This document shows, in pieces, positions 52,381-61,142 of a DNA stretch of 64,000 nucleotides; positions within the stretch are counted from its first letter, which is position 1, and the number at the start of each line of letters is the position of its first letter. The position numbers were made by a program, and so were the translations under genes. The stretch comes from Dyella_B sp036746095 (lineage in GTDB: Bacteria > Pseudomonadota > Gammaproteobacteria > Xanthomonadales > Rhodanobacteraceae). The notes below the pieces were generated by a model. That model was given only the letters and a program-made list of their open reading frames with translations. It did not search any database and was not told where the DNA came from. The stretch is taken from positions 22,283 to 86,282 of the forward strand of contig NZ_DAIOEU010000013.1 in NCBI RefSeq assembly GCF_036746095.1. The letters are read 5' to 3'.

Positions 52381-53076
52381 CTAAGCGTTGCGCAAGGCCG
52401 CCAGCAATGCCTCATTTTCCAGAGCGCCTTCCCAGGTATTCGCGTGCAGCAACTGTTCCAACGGCAAACGCGAGCGCCAACCTGCGATTTCCAATTCCGG
52501 CCTGGGCAAAAATTCGCTGACGTAACCCAAGCACAAGTAAGCCAACGGATAAACGTGTGCAGGCAGCCGCAAGGTTTCCGCCAGTTGAGCCGGATCCACG
52601 ATGCTTACCCAGCCCACGCCAATGCCCTCAGCACGCGCCGCCAACCACAAATTCTGCACAGCCAGACAGGTGCTGAAGAGATCGGTATCCAGCATGGTGT
52701 TGCGGCCGAGCACGTGCGGACCGCCGCGCTGGCGGTCACAGGTGATGCAGAGATTGATCGGGCTTTCGACGATACCTTCCAGTTTCAGGCGCCGATATTG
52801 CGCAGCGCGTTCACCATCGTAGTGGTTGGCCGCTTCGGTGTTGGCTTCCTCGTAAAGCGCTTTTACCGCACGCTTTAGATCGAGACTGTCGATGACGATG
52901 AAATCCCACGGTTGCATGAAGCCCACCGATGGCGCGTGATGTGCCGCCTTGAGCAGGCGCGCCAATACCTGCGGCGCAATCGGCTCTGGCAGAAATTGCG
53001 AGCGCACGTCGCGGCGCTCGTGGATGGCGCGGTACAGCCCTGCTCGCTGCTCGTCGGTAAAGCGGTGGTCGGTCAT
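52381..53076 (-). CDS. bluB: 5,6-dimethylbenzimidazole synthase BluB
   Basis: Flavin-destroying nitroreductase-fold enzyme that converts FMNH2 into dimethylbenzimidazole, the lower ligand of vitamin B12. 231 residues. RRDVRSQFLPEPIA, AAHHAPSVGFMQPWDFIV, TCDRQRGGPHVLGRNT and VGWVSIVDP are BluB-type. ATG 53076 is the usual start; ATG 53097 is possible. No other cobalamin gene is nearby. Confidence 0.9.
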   Translation of the reverse strand: MTDHRFTDEQRAGLYRAIHERRDVRSQFLPEPIAPQVLARLLKAAHHAPSVGFMQPWDFIVIDSLDLKRAVKALYEEANTEAANHYDGERAAQYRRLKLEGIVESPINLCITCDRQRGGPHVLGRNTMLDTDLFSTCLAVQNLWLAARAEGIGVGWVSIVDPAQLAETLRLPAHVYPLAYLCLGYVSEFLPRPELEIAGWRSRLPLEQLLHANTWEGALENEALLAALRNA

Positions 53077-53117
53077 GTGCGGATGCCCCTGATGCATGCA
53101 GCGCCGTCGGTGGAGTG

Positions 53118-53184
53118 CGTAGGCTGGGATGGGATCCAAGCTTTTTTTCTGGCTTCTGATGCTGGGATTTCATCCCGGCCTACG
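53118..53184. repeat. REP-like palindrome (GTAGGC family)
   Basis: Arms CGTAGGCTGGGATG (53118-53131) and CATCCCGGCCTACG (53171-53184) pair at 13 of 14 positions. It lies in the 144-bp gap between bluB and rep; both genes run on the minus strand. Confidence 0.65.
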
Positions 53185-53220
53185 GCGACACGTAGTGCGA
53201 AATCAGAGGCTGGCCGCTGT

Positions 53221-55200
53221 TCACGGACCGGCGAGCATGGCGGCAATTTTCGCCATGTGCGATTCGGCCGTTTCGCGCACCATTTCCTTGTCGGCTTCCG
53301 GATCCTTGCCTTCCCAATGCAAGTCATCCTGCGGCAACTCCTGCAGAAAGCGGCTGGGCTGGTTGCTGTGGATTTCACCGTAGCGCCTGGTCTTGGACGA
53401 CCATGACAGTGTGAGCAATTCCTTGGCGCGGGTGATGCCCACGTACATCAGGCGGCGCTCTTCTTCCACGCGGCCTTCGTCGATGGCGGCATCGTTGGGC
53501 AGCGTGCCGTCTTCGCAGCCGACGATGAAGACAAAGCGGAATTCCAGGCCCTTGGCAGCGTGCAGCGTCATCATGCGCAGCGCGTTGCCGGGCTCGTCGC
53601 GATCGGCGTGCGAGAGCAGGGCCAGTTGCGCGGCGAGGTCGCCGGCACTGTTGCCTTTCTGCATGGCGCGGAACCAATCGGCCAGTTCCTGCAGGTTGCC
53701 CATGCGGCGATCGCGCAAGGCGGCATCCTGCGTGCTGGCGGCGATGTGGGCGGCGTACTGGGTGCGGGTCAAGATGCGGGAGACCAGGTCTGCCGCGCTT
53801 TCGTGCAGCGAGGCGCTGCGCAGTTCATCCAGCAGTTCCGAGAACGATGCAAGCGCGGCGGCGGGGCGCGGGCTCAGCTGGCGCAACACGCTGTCGCTGC
53901 GCGTGGCTTCCAGCAGCGAGCAGTGTTTCGTCTGGGCGATTTGCCCAAGCTTTTCCAGCGTGGTCGCGCCGATCTCGCGCCTGGGGACGTTGACCACGCG
54001 CAAGAACGCAGCGTCATCGCTGGGATTGGTAAGCAGGCGCAAATAGCAGAGCAGGTCTTTCACTTCCGCGCGATCGAGGAAGGACAGCGCACCGGTGAGG
54101 TGATACGGCACGCGCGCCAGGCGCAACGCCTTTTCCAATGGTCGCGCCTGGAAATTGCCGCGATACAGGATCGCCATGTCATGCCAGCGCACCTTGTGCT
54201 TTTCCGCCAGCGTGGCAGCCATGCCGGCGATGCGTTCGGCTTCGTGCTCGCCATCCTTGCATTCGATCACGCGGATCGCCGCGCCTTCCGGATGCTCGCT
54301 CCACAGCTTCTTGGCATGGACGTGCGGATTGTTGGCGATCAGCGTGTTGGCGGCGCGCAGGATGCGTTTGCCGCAGCGATAGTTCTGCTCCAGCTTGATC
54401 ACGCGCAGGCTTGGCCAATCCTTGCCGAGCTGTTCGATGTTCTCGGGATTGGCGCCGCGCCAGGCGTAGATCGACTGGTCGTCATCGCCCACGCAGGTGA
54501 AGCTGCCGCGCTCGCCGGCAAGTACTTTCAGCAGGCGGTACTGGGCGTCGTTGGTGTCCTGGTATTCGTCCACCAGCAGGTAGCGCAGGCGTTCGCGCCA
54601 GGTATCGCGGCATTCCTCATCGCTTTCCAGGATGCGCAGCGGCAGGCGGATCAAATCGTCGAAATCCACCGCGTTGAAGGCGGCGAGGCGCTGCTGGTAA
54701 AGCTGGTAGATCGTCGCCGCTTCCAGCTCGCGCGGGCTGCGTGCGGCGGCCAGTGCCTCCTCCGGCGACAGGCCAGTGTTCTTGGCGCGGCTCAGCAGGT
54801 TGCGCAGGCCGAACAGGACATCGGGTTTGACGCCCTTGGGCGCCAATTCCTTGACGATGCCCTCGCTGTCGTCCGCATCCAGCACGGAAAATCCGCGCCG
54901 CAAACCGGCGCGTGCATGTTCCATCTGCAGGAATTTCAAGCCCAGCGCGTGGAAGGTGCAAACGGTCAGCGCCTGTGCGTCCTCTTCGCTCACCAGCTTG
55001 GCGACGCGCTCGCGCATTTCGCGCGCGGCCTTGTTGGTAAAGGTGATGGCGGCAATGCGGGACGCGGCCAGCTTGCGGCGCTGCACCAGGTGCGCAATTT
55101 TCTGCGTGATCACGGAGGTCTTGCCGGAGCCGGCGCCCGCGAGCACCAGCAGCGGGCTGTCGACGTGTTCGACGGCGGCCAGTTGTGGGGGGTTGAGCAT
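53221..55200 (-). CDS. rep: ATP-dependent DNA helicase Rep (UvrD family)
   Basis: SF1A 3'-5' helicase that clears replication blocks. 659 residues. Walker A AGAGSGKT at 21-28, TFTNKAAREM (Ia), VDEYQDTN (II), GDDDQSIYAWRGA (III), QNYRC (IV), MMTLHAAKGLEFRFVF (V) and VGITRAKELLTLS (VI). The length and GSFTCVGDDDQSIY fit Rep rather than UvrD. ATG 55200 chosen as start of MLNPPQLAAV. Confidence 0.95.
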   Translation of the reverse strand: MLNPPQLAAVEHVDSPLLVLAGAGSGKTSVITQKIAHLVQRRKLAASRIAAITFTNKAAREMRERVAKLVSEEDAQALTVCTFHALGLKFLQMEHARAGLRRGFSVLDADDSEGIVKELAPKGVKPDVLFGLRNLLSRAKNTGLSPEEALAAARSPRELEAATIYQLYQQRLAAFNAVDFDDLIRLPLRILESDEECRDTWRERLRYLLVDEYQDTNDAQYRLLKVLAGERGSFTCVGDDDQSIYAWRGANPENIEQLGKDWPSLRVIKLEQNYRCGKRILRAANTLIANNPHVHAKKLWSEHPEGAAIRVIECKDGEHEAERIAGMAATLAEKHKVRWHDMAILYRGNFQARPLEKALRLARVPYHLTGALSFLDRAEVKDLLCYLRLLTNPSDDAAFLRVVNVPRREIGATTLEKLGQIAQTKHCSLLEATRSDSVLRQLSPRPAAALASFSELLDELRSASLHESAADLVSRILTRTQYAAHIAASTQDAALRDRRMGNLQELADWFRAMQKGNSAGDLAAQLALLSHADRDEPGNALRMMTLHAAKGLEFRFVFIVGCEDGTLPNDAAIDEGRVEEERRLMYVGITRAKELLTLSWSSKTRRYGEIHSNQPSRFLQELPQDDLHWEGKDPEADKEMVRETAESHMAKIAAMLAGP

Positions 55201-55343
55201 GCGTCGGTCGGATCGGTCAGGTGAGCGCAGCGTGATGGGGGATCGTAGCAAACCGCGGGCTACCGGCGCAGGCTTGTCACGAAACCATCATGGTGGCAGT
55301 CGGCCGGGTTACCATGCACGCCTCCGCATGCCCGCCGACCCGC

Positions 55344-55976
55344 ATGGCCAAGCTCTATTTCTATTATTCGTCGATGAATGCCGGCAAGACCACCAACTTG
55401 CTGCAGAGCGCGTACAACTATTTCGAGCGCGGCATGCGCACCTTGATCCTCACGCCGGCGCTGGACAATCGCTATGGCGAAGGTGTGGTCGCTTCGCGTA
55501 TCGGCTTGCGTTCGCAGGCGGAGCGCTTTATGGCGGAAACGGATCTGCTGGCCGTAGTGCGATCGAATATCGACAGACACGGCGCGCTGCATTGCGTGTT
55601 CGTCGACGAAGCGCAGTTCCTGAGCAAGGCGCAGGTGTGGCAGCTTACCGACGTGGTCGACGAGCTCAACATTCCTGTGCTGGCCTACGGGTTGCGCACG
55701 GATTTTCGCGGCGAATTGTTCGAAGGCAGCCGCTATCTGCTGGCCTGGGCCGACAGCCTGGAAGAGATCAAGACCATCTGCCACACCGGCCGCAAGGCCA
55801 CCATGGTGGTGCGCGTGGATGAGCAGGGGCGGGCGATTACCGAAGGGCCGCAGGTTGAGATCGGCGGCAACGAACGCTATCTCTCGGTGAGCCGCGCCGA
55901 GTTCAAGAAGATCACCCAGGGGCGCGGCCGCGTTGAGCTGAAGCAGCCCAGCCTGCCGCTGGACGAGAAGCACTGA
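55344..55976 (+). CDS. tdk: Thymidine kinase (type II)
   Basis: Phosphorylates thymidine in the salvage pathway. 210 residues. P-loop SSMNAGKTT near residue 9, Walker B FVDEAQFLS, lasso GGNERYLSVSR. The usual zinc cysteine pairs are reduced: CHTGRK has one Cys and the second pair reads SVSR. ATG 55344 begins MAKLYFYYSSM. Divergent from rep. Confidence 0.94.
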   Translation: MAKLYFYYSSMNAGKTTNLLQSAYNYFERGMRTLILTPALDNRYGEGVVASRIGLRSQAERFMAETDLLAVVRSNIDRHGALHCVFVDEAQFLSKAQVWQLTDVVDELNIPVLAYGLRTDFRGELFEGSRYLLAWADSLEEIKTICHTGRKATMVVRVDEQGRAITEGPQVEIGGNERYLSVSRAEFKKITQGRGRVELKQPSLPLDEKH

Positions 55977-56020
55977 CCGGGTCTGGATCGCGCCAACCTG
56001 GATCACATCAAGGAAACAGC

Positions 56021-56788
56021 ATGAGCAACCCGGTCACCTACTTCCCCGCCTGGCAGCGCCCCCATTGGCAGCCCAATGACGAGGAAGTCCTCCTGCAGTT
56101 CTACGCGTTCGGCAATTTCCAGCCGACCCGCGTGCCGTCCGCGCCGTATGGCAGCGATGGTTTGCCGGAAGGCGTGCAGCTTTCCAGCCATCACCACCAG
56201 GTGCTGCGCGATTGGGAAGGCTATCCGCTGAAGGGGCCGCTGGGCGACTTGTTCAAGCACGATGCGCCGGAGGCGTTCGAGAAAGCCTTGGCTACGCCGC
56301 AAGTGCTGGTGCTGCATGGCCGCTTCAAGGATCAGCCCGATACCGGTTATTTGCGCGACACCTTCGGCGTCTTGGCTGGTTTGCTCGATATCGGCGGCGT
56401 GGCGATTCTTGATCCGCAGATGCTCAGCTTGTTCGACGCGGACGAGTGGCGTCGGCGCTATCTGGTCAAGGACGGTGCGCCACTGCGCAGTCACGTGCTG
56501 ATTCTGCGTGACGAAGATGAAGCCGGTCGCTACTGGGTGCACACGCGCGGCATGCGCAAATTCGGCCGGCCCGATTTCAGTCTGCGCAATGTGCCGGAGA
56601 GTGACGTCGATCGTGCGGGTGCGCTATGCCAGCGACTGATCGAACTGGAAGCGTTGGGCGCGCATTTCGTGCAGGGGCAGACGCTGGAAGTGGACGGCAG
56701 CTTCGGTGGCTTGGTGGCCGAGCTGGGCGGTGGCTACGACGATCCGCAGTTCAACAACACTTACGTGGCGTTCCACTGGCCTGACTGA
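56021..56788 (+). CDS. Conserved hypothetical protein
   Basis: 255 residues, no signal peptide or membrane segment. Motifs such as YAFGNFQPTRVPSAP, VLVLHGRFKDQPDT, ILDPQMLSLFDADEW and HTRGMRKFGRPDFSLRNV are visible but no family is recognised by name; the central part suggests an alpha/beta fold. It follows tdk by 44 bp and may be co-transcribed. Confidence 0.8.
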   Translation: MSNPVTYFPAWQRPHWQPNDEEVLLQFYAFGNFQPTRVPSAPYGSDGLPEGVQLSSHHHQVLRDWEGYPLKGPLGDLFKHDAPEAFEKALATPQVLVLHGRFKDQPDTGYLRDTFGVLAGLLDIGGVAILDPQMLSLFDADEWRRRYLVKDGAPLRSHVLILRDEDEAGRYWVHTRGMRKFGRPDFSLRNVPESDVDRAGALCQRLIELEALGAHFVQGQTLEVDGSFGGLVAELGGGYDDPQFNNTYVAFHWPD

Positions 56789-56818
56789 GCGGCTTCGCAA
56801 CCTTGGCGGCCGCCGTGG

Positions 56819-57646
56819 TTACGACTGGCATTTCGGGCACCAGAACGTGGAGCGTTGCCCGATTACCTGCTGGCGAATCGCCGTGCCGCATACCTTGCAA
56901 GGCTCACCTTCACGTCCGTATACGAACAGCTCGCGAAAGAAATAGCCAGGCGCGCCATCCGGATTGAGAAAGTCGCGCAGGGTGGTGCCGCCGCGTTCGA
57001 TCGCCCACGCCAGGATGCGTTTCACTTCGCCCGCTAGGCGTTGATAGCGTGCACGCGATACTGTGCCAGCGGCGCGACGCGGATCGATGCCGGCGGCGAA
57101 CAAGGCTTCGCTGGCGTAGATGTTGCCCACGCCGACGACGATCGCGTTGTCCATCAGAAACAATTTCACGGCTGCCTTGCGGCCGCGCGAGCGTTTCCAT
57201 AGCACATCGCCATCAAACGCCTCCGTGAGCGGCTCAGGTCCGAGGTCGGCCAGCAATTCGTGCGTAGTGCCGGGTGCCTGCCATAACAGGCAACCAAAGC
57301 GGCGCGGATCGGTGAAGCGAAGAATGCGCGAGCGTTCGCCCTGCACGGGTTCCAGCGCCATGTCGAAATGATCGTGCAAGCCGGGCTGCACATCCGGCGG
57401 CAGCACCCGCAACACGCCCGTCATGCCCAGATGCATCAGTGCGCTGCCGGCATGTGTGTGCAGCAGCAGGTATTTGGCACGCCGCTCGACTTCCTCGATG
57501 CGCTGGCCTGGCAGCAGTTCGGTGATCTCGCGCGGAATCGGCCAGCGCAGGTCCGCACGCCGCAAAATCACTTTCGTGACGCGCCGGCCGATCAGGTGTG
57601 GCGCGATACCGCGCCGGGTGGTTTCGACTTCGGGCAGCTCGGGCAT
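56819..57646 (-). CDS. mutM: Formamidopyrimidine-DNA glycosylase MutM
   Basis: Removes 8-oxoguanine and other oxidised purines. 275 residues. N-terminal Pro2-Glu3 catalytic pair in MPELPEVETTRRG; H2TH region NAIVVGVGNIYASEALF; C-terminal zinc finger Cys250, Cys253, Cys270 and Cys273 (CKVC, CPKC). It is last in an operon with a Gld-type ABC system; its ATG 57646 follows the previous stop by one base. Confidence 0.96.
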   Translation of the reverse strand: MPELPEVETTRRGIAPHLIGRRVTKVILRRADLRWPIPREITELLPGQRIEEVERRAKYLLLHTHAGSALMHLGMTGVLRVLPPDVQPGLHDHFDMALEPVQGERSRILRFTDPRRFGCLLWQAPGTTHELLADLGPEPLTEAFDGDVLWKRSRGRKAAVKLFLMDNAIVVGVGNIYASEALFAAGIDPRRAAGTVSRARYQRLAGEVKRILAWAIERGGTTLRDFLNPDGAPGYFFRELFVYGREGEPCKVCGTAIRQQVIGQRSTFWCPKCQS

Positions 57647-57647
57647 G

Positions 57648-58142
57648 TCATTGCACCTGCAGCGATGTGCTTTGCGCAGGGCGCGGCATGTAGCGTAGCG
57701 ACACGATGCCTACACGCTCACCGACCTGCACGTAGACGTTGTGGCCGATGGCGGTCATCGCGCCGAAGCGTAGCGCTTCGTCATCCAGCTCCAGCTTGGC
57801 TTGCGGCGGCGCGAGGCCGATTTTTGCGAGGTCATAGCTGCTGGCGGGTTGCCAGCTTTGTACGGGCGCGGTGGCGATACGCAGCAATTCGGCCAGGCGC
57901 TTGTCGTCGGCGCGTGTGGGCGTTGCCTGGTCGACCTGCCACCAATGTTCGCCGCGCTTTACGTAGTGCTCGGCGGGCGCATTGCCCATGGCGAGTGTCA
58001 CGCGCGTGATGTTGTCCGGAGCGAACGGAAGCAAGGCGCCGGGGGCAGCGGCACGATCGCTGCGCACCTGCCACCATGCAGCGGCGAGCAAGAGAACAAC
58101 AGCAACCAGCAGCCATAACTGCTTGCGCAGTGCACGCTTCAT
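57648..58142 (-). CDS. DUF4340-like membrane-anchored protein
   Basis: 164 residues. N-terminal signal anchor (LWLLVAVVLLLAAAWWQV), then a beta-rich part (GEHWWQVDQATPTRADD, YDLAKIGLAPPQAKLEL) like DUF4340 proteins found with GldG-type ABC systems. Likely the periplasmic partner of the upstream substrate-binding component. It overlaps the GldG-like gene by 4 bp and precedes mutM. Confidence 0.8.
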   Translation of the reverse strand: MKRALRKQLWLLVAVVLLLAAAWWQVRSDRAAAPGALLPFAPDNITRVTLAMGNAPAEHYVKRGEHWWQVDQATPTRADDKRLAELLRIATAPVQSWQPASSYDLAKIGLAPPQAKLELDDEALRFGAMTAIGHNVYVQVGERVGIVSLRYMPRPAQSTSLQVQ

Positions 58143-59464
58143 GCGCGCCGCCTGCGCCAGGCGATCAAGCCGCCGATCGCCAGCAGCAGCAAGGGCAGCA
58201 CCACCATGAAACCGATGGTCGATGCGCTCAACTCGCCTTGCGATACGGTCAGCACGCGATCCGGAGCACCGCGTGGCGGCATGCTGATCAGTTGGTCATC
58301 GCCGAGCAGCCAGTTGAATACGCGCTCACCCAGTGCGCGGTTGCCGCCATTGCCGAGATAGCTGTTGGAAAGAAAATCGCCGTTGCCGATCACGACCACA
58401 CGCTGTTCGCTTTTGGCCGGGCTGGGCGAGAGGCGGCTGAAGGCAAAGCCAAAATCGAGCGGGCCTTTCAGCTGCGCCGCCGCGTTGCCGTCCAGCGACT
58501 GGGTGGTGACTTGCGGACTGGAGCGCAGCAACGGCTCGATCTTCCAGTCGCTCTTGCGGACCTCTGCCAATGGCGCAACTTCCGGAAACAGCGTGGTAAG
58601 CGTGAAACCGCGTGTGATTATGCTGGGCGGGTAATCGCCTAGCGCGATCATGCGCGGATCTTTCAGTCCCATGGCCGAGGATGATGCGTCTAGCAGCTCC
58701 CCGGGCAACACGCGAATGCCGAGCGCATCGGCGATCGGCTGCAGGCTTGCATCCAGGTTGCCCGGATCGACCAGCCAAAGCAGGTTGCCGCCATTGGCCA
58801 GGTAATCGGTCAACGCCTTGGTGGCGCCGGGTGCCAGCGGTGTTTGCGCGCCGGCGAGCACGACCAGGTCGGTCTGCGCAGGCACGCTGGTGACTTGCGA
58901 AAAATTCAGCGGCACCGCACGCATGCCGCTTTGCTCGAGCTGCGAAACAAATGTGCCGAGATCCGCATTGGCAACGCCGTCCGCGCGACGCTCGCCATGT
59001 CCGGTAACGAAGGCGACGATGCGATCGTTGCCGCGCACCAGGCGCTCCAGCGCATCGGTAAGGCTGCGTTCGGTCAGCGTGTCGAGGCGTTGCTGGCGAT
59101 CGTGATAATGCGCAATCAGCTCGCCATCGACCGTGATGCCGAGATTGCGCATTGCTGCCGGGTCCTGCTGGGGGTCGACGAAGCTCAGGTGCAGGTCAGG
59201 CTTGGCTTTTTGATAGCGCTGCAGGAAGGCGGCGATGGTCTGGCGCAAGTCGCCCTGCGGGCTTGCGTAACTGACGATATCCACCGGGCCATCGAACTTC
59301 GCCAGGACGGCCCGCGTTTCCGGCGACATGCTGAGGCGGCTGTTGTAGGTCCAGTCGGCGATGTGGTCGTGGCGTGCGGTGAGAAAGCCGAGCGCACCGG
59401 CACCGAGTAAAACCAGTAGCGCGAACACCCAGCCATTGAGGCGGTGCAGTACATGCCTGTTCAT
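58139..59464 (-). CDS. GldG-like ABC transporter auxiliary protein
   Basis: 441 residues. N-terminal helix (GWVFALLVLLGAGALGFLTA), a large periplasmic part with a GldG-type domain (AFVTGHGERRADG, NGGNLLWLVDPGN, VVVIGNGDFLSNSYL) and a C-terminal helix (GFMVVLPLLLLAIGGLIAW). Works with the permease and ATPase encoded upstream. In Flavobacteria such proteins are linked to gliding, but here an exporter role is more likely. Confidence 0.85.
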   Translation of the reverse strand: MNRHVLHRLNGWVFALLVLLGAGALGFLTARHDHIADWTYNSRLSMSPETRAVLAKFDGPVDIVSYASPQGDLRQTIAAFLQRYQKAKPDLHLSFVDPQQDPAAMRNLGITVDGELIAHYHDRQQRLDTLTERSLTDALERLVRGNDRIVAFVTGHGERRADGVANADLGTFVSQLEQSGMRAVPLNFSQVTSVPAQTDLVVLAGAQTPLAPGATKALTDYLANGGNLLWLVDPGNLDASLQPIADALGIRVLPGELLDASSSAMGLKDPRMIALGDYPPSIITRGFTLTTLFPEVAPLAEVRKSDWKIEPLLRSSPQVTTQSLDGNAAAQLKGPLDFGFAFSRLSPSPAKSEQRVVVIGNGDFLSNSYLGNGGNRALGERVFNWLLGDDQLISMPPRGAPDRVLTVSQGELSASTIGFMVVLPLLLLAIGGLIAWRRRRA

Positions 59465-60249
59465 CAGCCGCGTCCCCGGTCAGCAGCCAGGCGTTGCGCG
59501 CCTAGCGCCAGCGCCACCGCCGTCGCCAGCAGAAACCACGCGATATCGGCGCTCGATACCAGGCCGCGCAACAAGGCTTCCTGGTGCGTGCTCATCGCCA
59601 GCCAATTGATGAAGCCGCTGTTGACGCCGGCGAGCTGTGCACCGAGGTTGATGCAATTGAGCGCGATGCCAATCATCAACGCGGCCACGGCGGCGATGGC
59701 GGGATGCGAGGCAAACGCCGAACACGCCACGCCGACGGCCCCCAGCACGGCGAGCGTTAGAAAAGTGCCCAAGGTGGCGGCGGCGAGCTTGCCCCAATCC
59801 AGCCTGACGCCATGCGCAAGGCTTAGCGGCAGCGCGATGGCGAGCAGCAGCCACAACGCCAGCCAGATCAACACCGCCAGATATTTGCCAAGCAGGATGC
59901 GCGAGGCCGACAACCCGGTGGCAAACAGCAGCGGCAAGGTGCCAGTGCTGCGTTCGCTGGCCAAGCTGGACATGGTCAGCAGTGGTACCACCAGCAGCGC
60001 GAGTTCGGTCATGCCGAACGGCAACGGGCTGCCGGTGATCAAGCTGCTGTAGAGCCGTACCGCTACCAGGTCGGTGTAGCCGGGGCCATCCGGCAGGGCG
60101 GCGAGCTTTACCTGGTTGAGCAGGAACAGTTGCAGCAGCAACGCAAAACGCCAGCCGAGTTCCGCCAGCGCGAGGGCGCCGATGGTCCAGCCAAGCGGGC
60201 GCACGAACAGGCGGCGCAGTTCCAGCCGCGTCACAGCGAGTAAGGTCAT
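59464..60249 (-). CDS. ABC-2-type permease (GldF-like)
   Basis: 261 residues with six to seven membrane helices; the FGMTELALLVVPLLTMSSLASER loop and LLLGKYLAVLIWLALWLLLA-like helices match ABC-2/GldF permeases. The stop shares one base with the GldG-like ATG (TGATG); the start overlaps the ATPase stop by 4 bp. Confidence 0.88.
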   Translation of the reverse strand: MTLLAVTRLELRRLFVRPLGWTIGALALAELGWRFALLLQLFLLNQVKLAALPDGPGYTDLVAVRLYSSLITGSPLPFGMTELALLVVPLLTMSSLASERSTGTLPLLFATGLSASRILLGKYLAVLIWLALWLLLAIALPLSLAHGVRLDWGKLAAATLGTFLTLAVLGAVGVACSAFASHPAIAAVAALMIGIALNCINLGAQLAGVNSGFINWLAMSTHQEALLRGLVSSADIAWFLLATAVALALGAQRLAADRGRG

Positions 60250-60998
60250 GCGGCTTGGGCCCTGCCGTTCATGGCGATGTCGAAGAAGGTCTTTTCCAAG
60301 GCGGCGTGCTGATCGGGTGGTAGCGGCGCGTCGTAGCGCAGCACGCCTTCGTGCAGGATTGCCACGCGATCGCACACGGCAGTCACTTCGGTCAGCTGGT
60401 GCGTGGAGAGGATCACGGCGGTGCCTGCGCCAGCCAACTCGCGAAGGAGCTTGCGCAGCGCTACGACTTGCACCGGATCGAGGGCGTTGGCCGGTTCGTC
60501 CAACACCAACAGGGCGGGACGATGCAGCAGGGCACAGGCCAGCCCCAGGCGCTGCCGTTGCCCTTGCGACAAGACGCCCGCCAGGCGCCGCGCCAAGCTC
60601 CGCAATTCCAACCGCTCAAGCGCTAAGTCGCAGGCCTCCTTCAGCCGCGCCCCGGCCAGGCCGCGCAGGCGGCCATGGGCTTGCAGGTGTTCATGGATGG
60701 TCAGTTCCGGCCACAGCGGGGCAGCTTCCGGCAGCCAGCCAATCGCCTGTCGGGCCAGTTCGGGATGCTCGAGAAAGTCCTGGTCTTGCAGGCGAATAGC
60801 GCCGCTATCGGGGGCCAGCGCGCCGGCAATCAGGCTCAGGGTAGTCGATTTGCCAGCCCCGTTCACCCCAAGCAGCCCAAGGATCTGGCCGGCCTCAAGG
60901 CTTAGCGAGAGATCGCGCACCGCCGGGCGGCCAGCCCGGCTGCGGGTGATGCCTTCAAGTTTCAGTACGGGGGCTAAAGCGGAGTTAGGCGCGTTCAT
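60246..60998 (-). CDS. ABC transporter ATPase (GldA-like)
   Basis: 250 residues. Walker A GVNGAGKST at 44-52, signature LSQGQRQRLG, Walker B LLVLDEPANALD, switch His in STHQ. First gene of the ATPase-permease-GldG-DUF4340-mutM unit. ATG 60998 starts the conserved region; an ATG at 61034 is open but lies in the promoter gap. Confidence 0.92.
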   Translation of the reverse strand: MNAPNSALAPVLKLEGITRSRAGRPAVRDLSLSLEAGQILGLLGVNGAGKSTTLSLIAGALAPDSGAIRLQDQDFLEHPELARQAIGWLPEAAPLWPELTIHEHLQAHGRLRGLAGARLKEACDLALERLELRSLARRLAGVLSQGQRQRLGLACALLHRPALLVLDEPANALDPVQVVALRKLLRELAGAGTAVILSTHQLTEVTAVCDRVAILHEGVLRYDAPLPPDQHAALEKTFFDIAMNGRAQAA

Positions 60999-61142
60999 TG
61001 CATGATTGTCGGGGCGACCCCATCCCGCAGACAACCGTTGCCATCACGGTTTAACGGAAATCGAGATGCTAGGGTCCTACCATGCTGGTAGGTACGGACG
61101 CCCTCAACTAGACTGTTTTTTCTTGCTCCAGGACTTTCCCCC

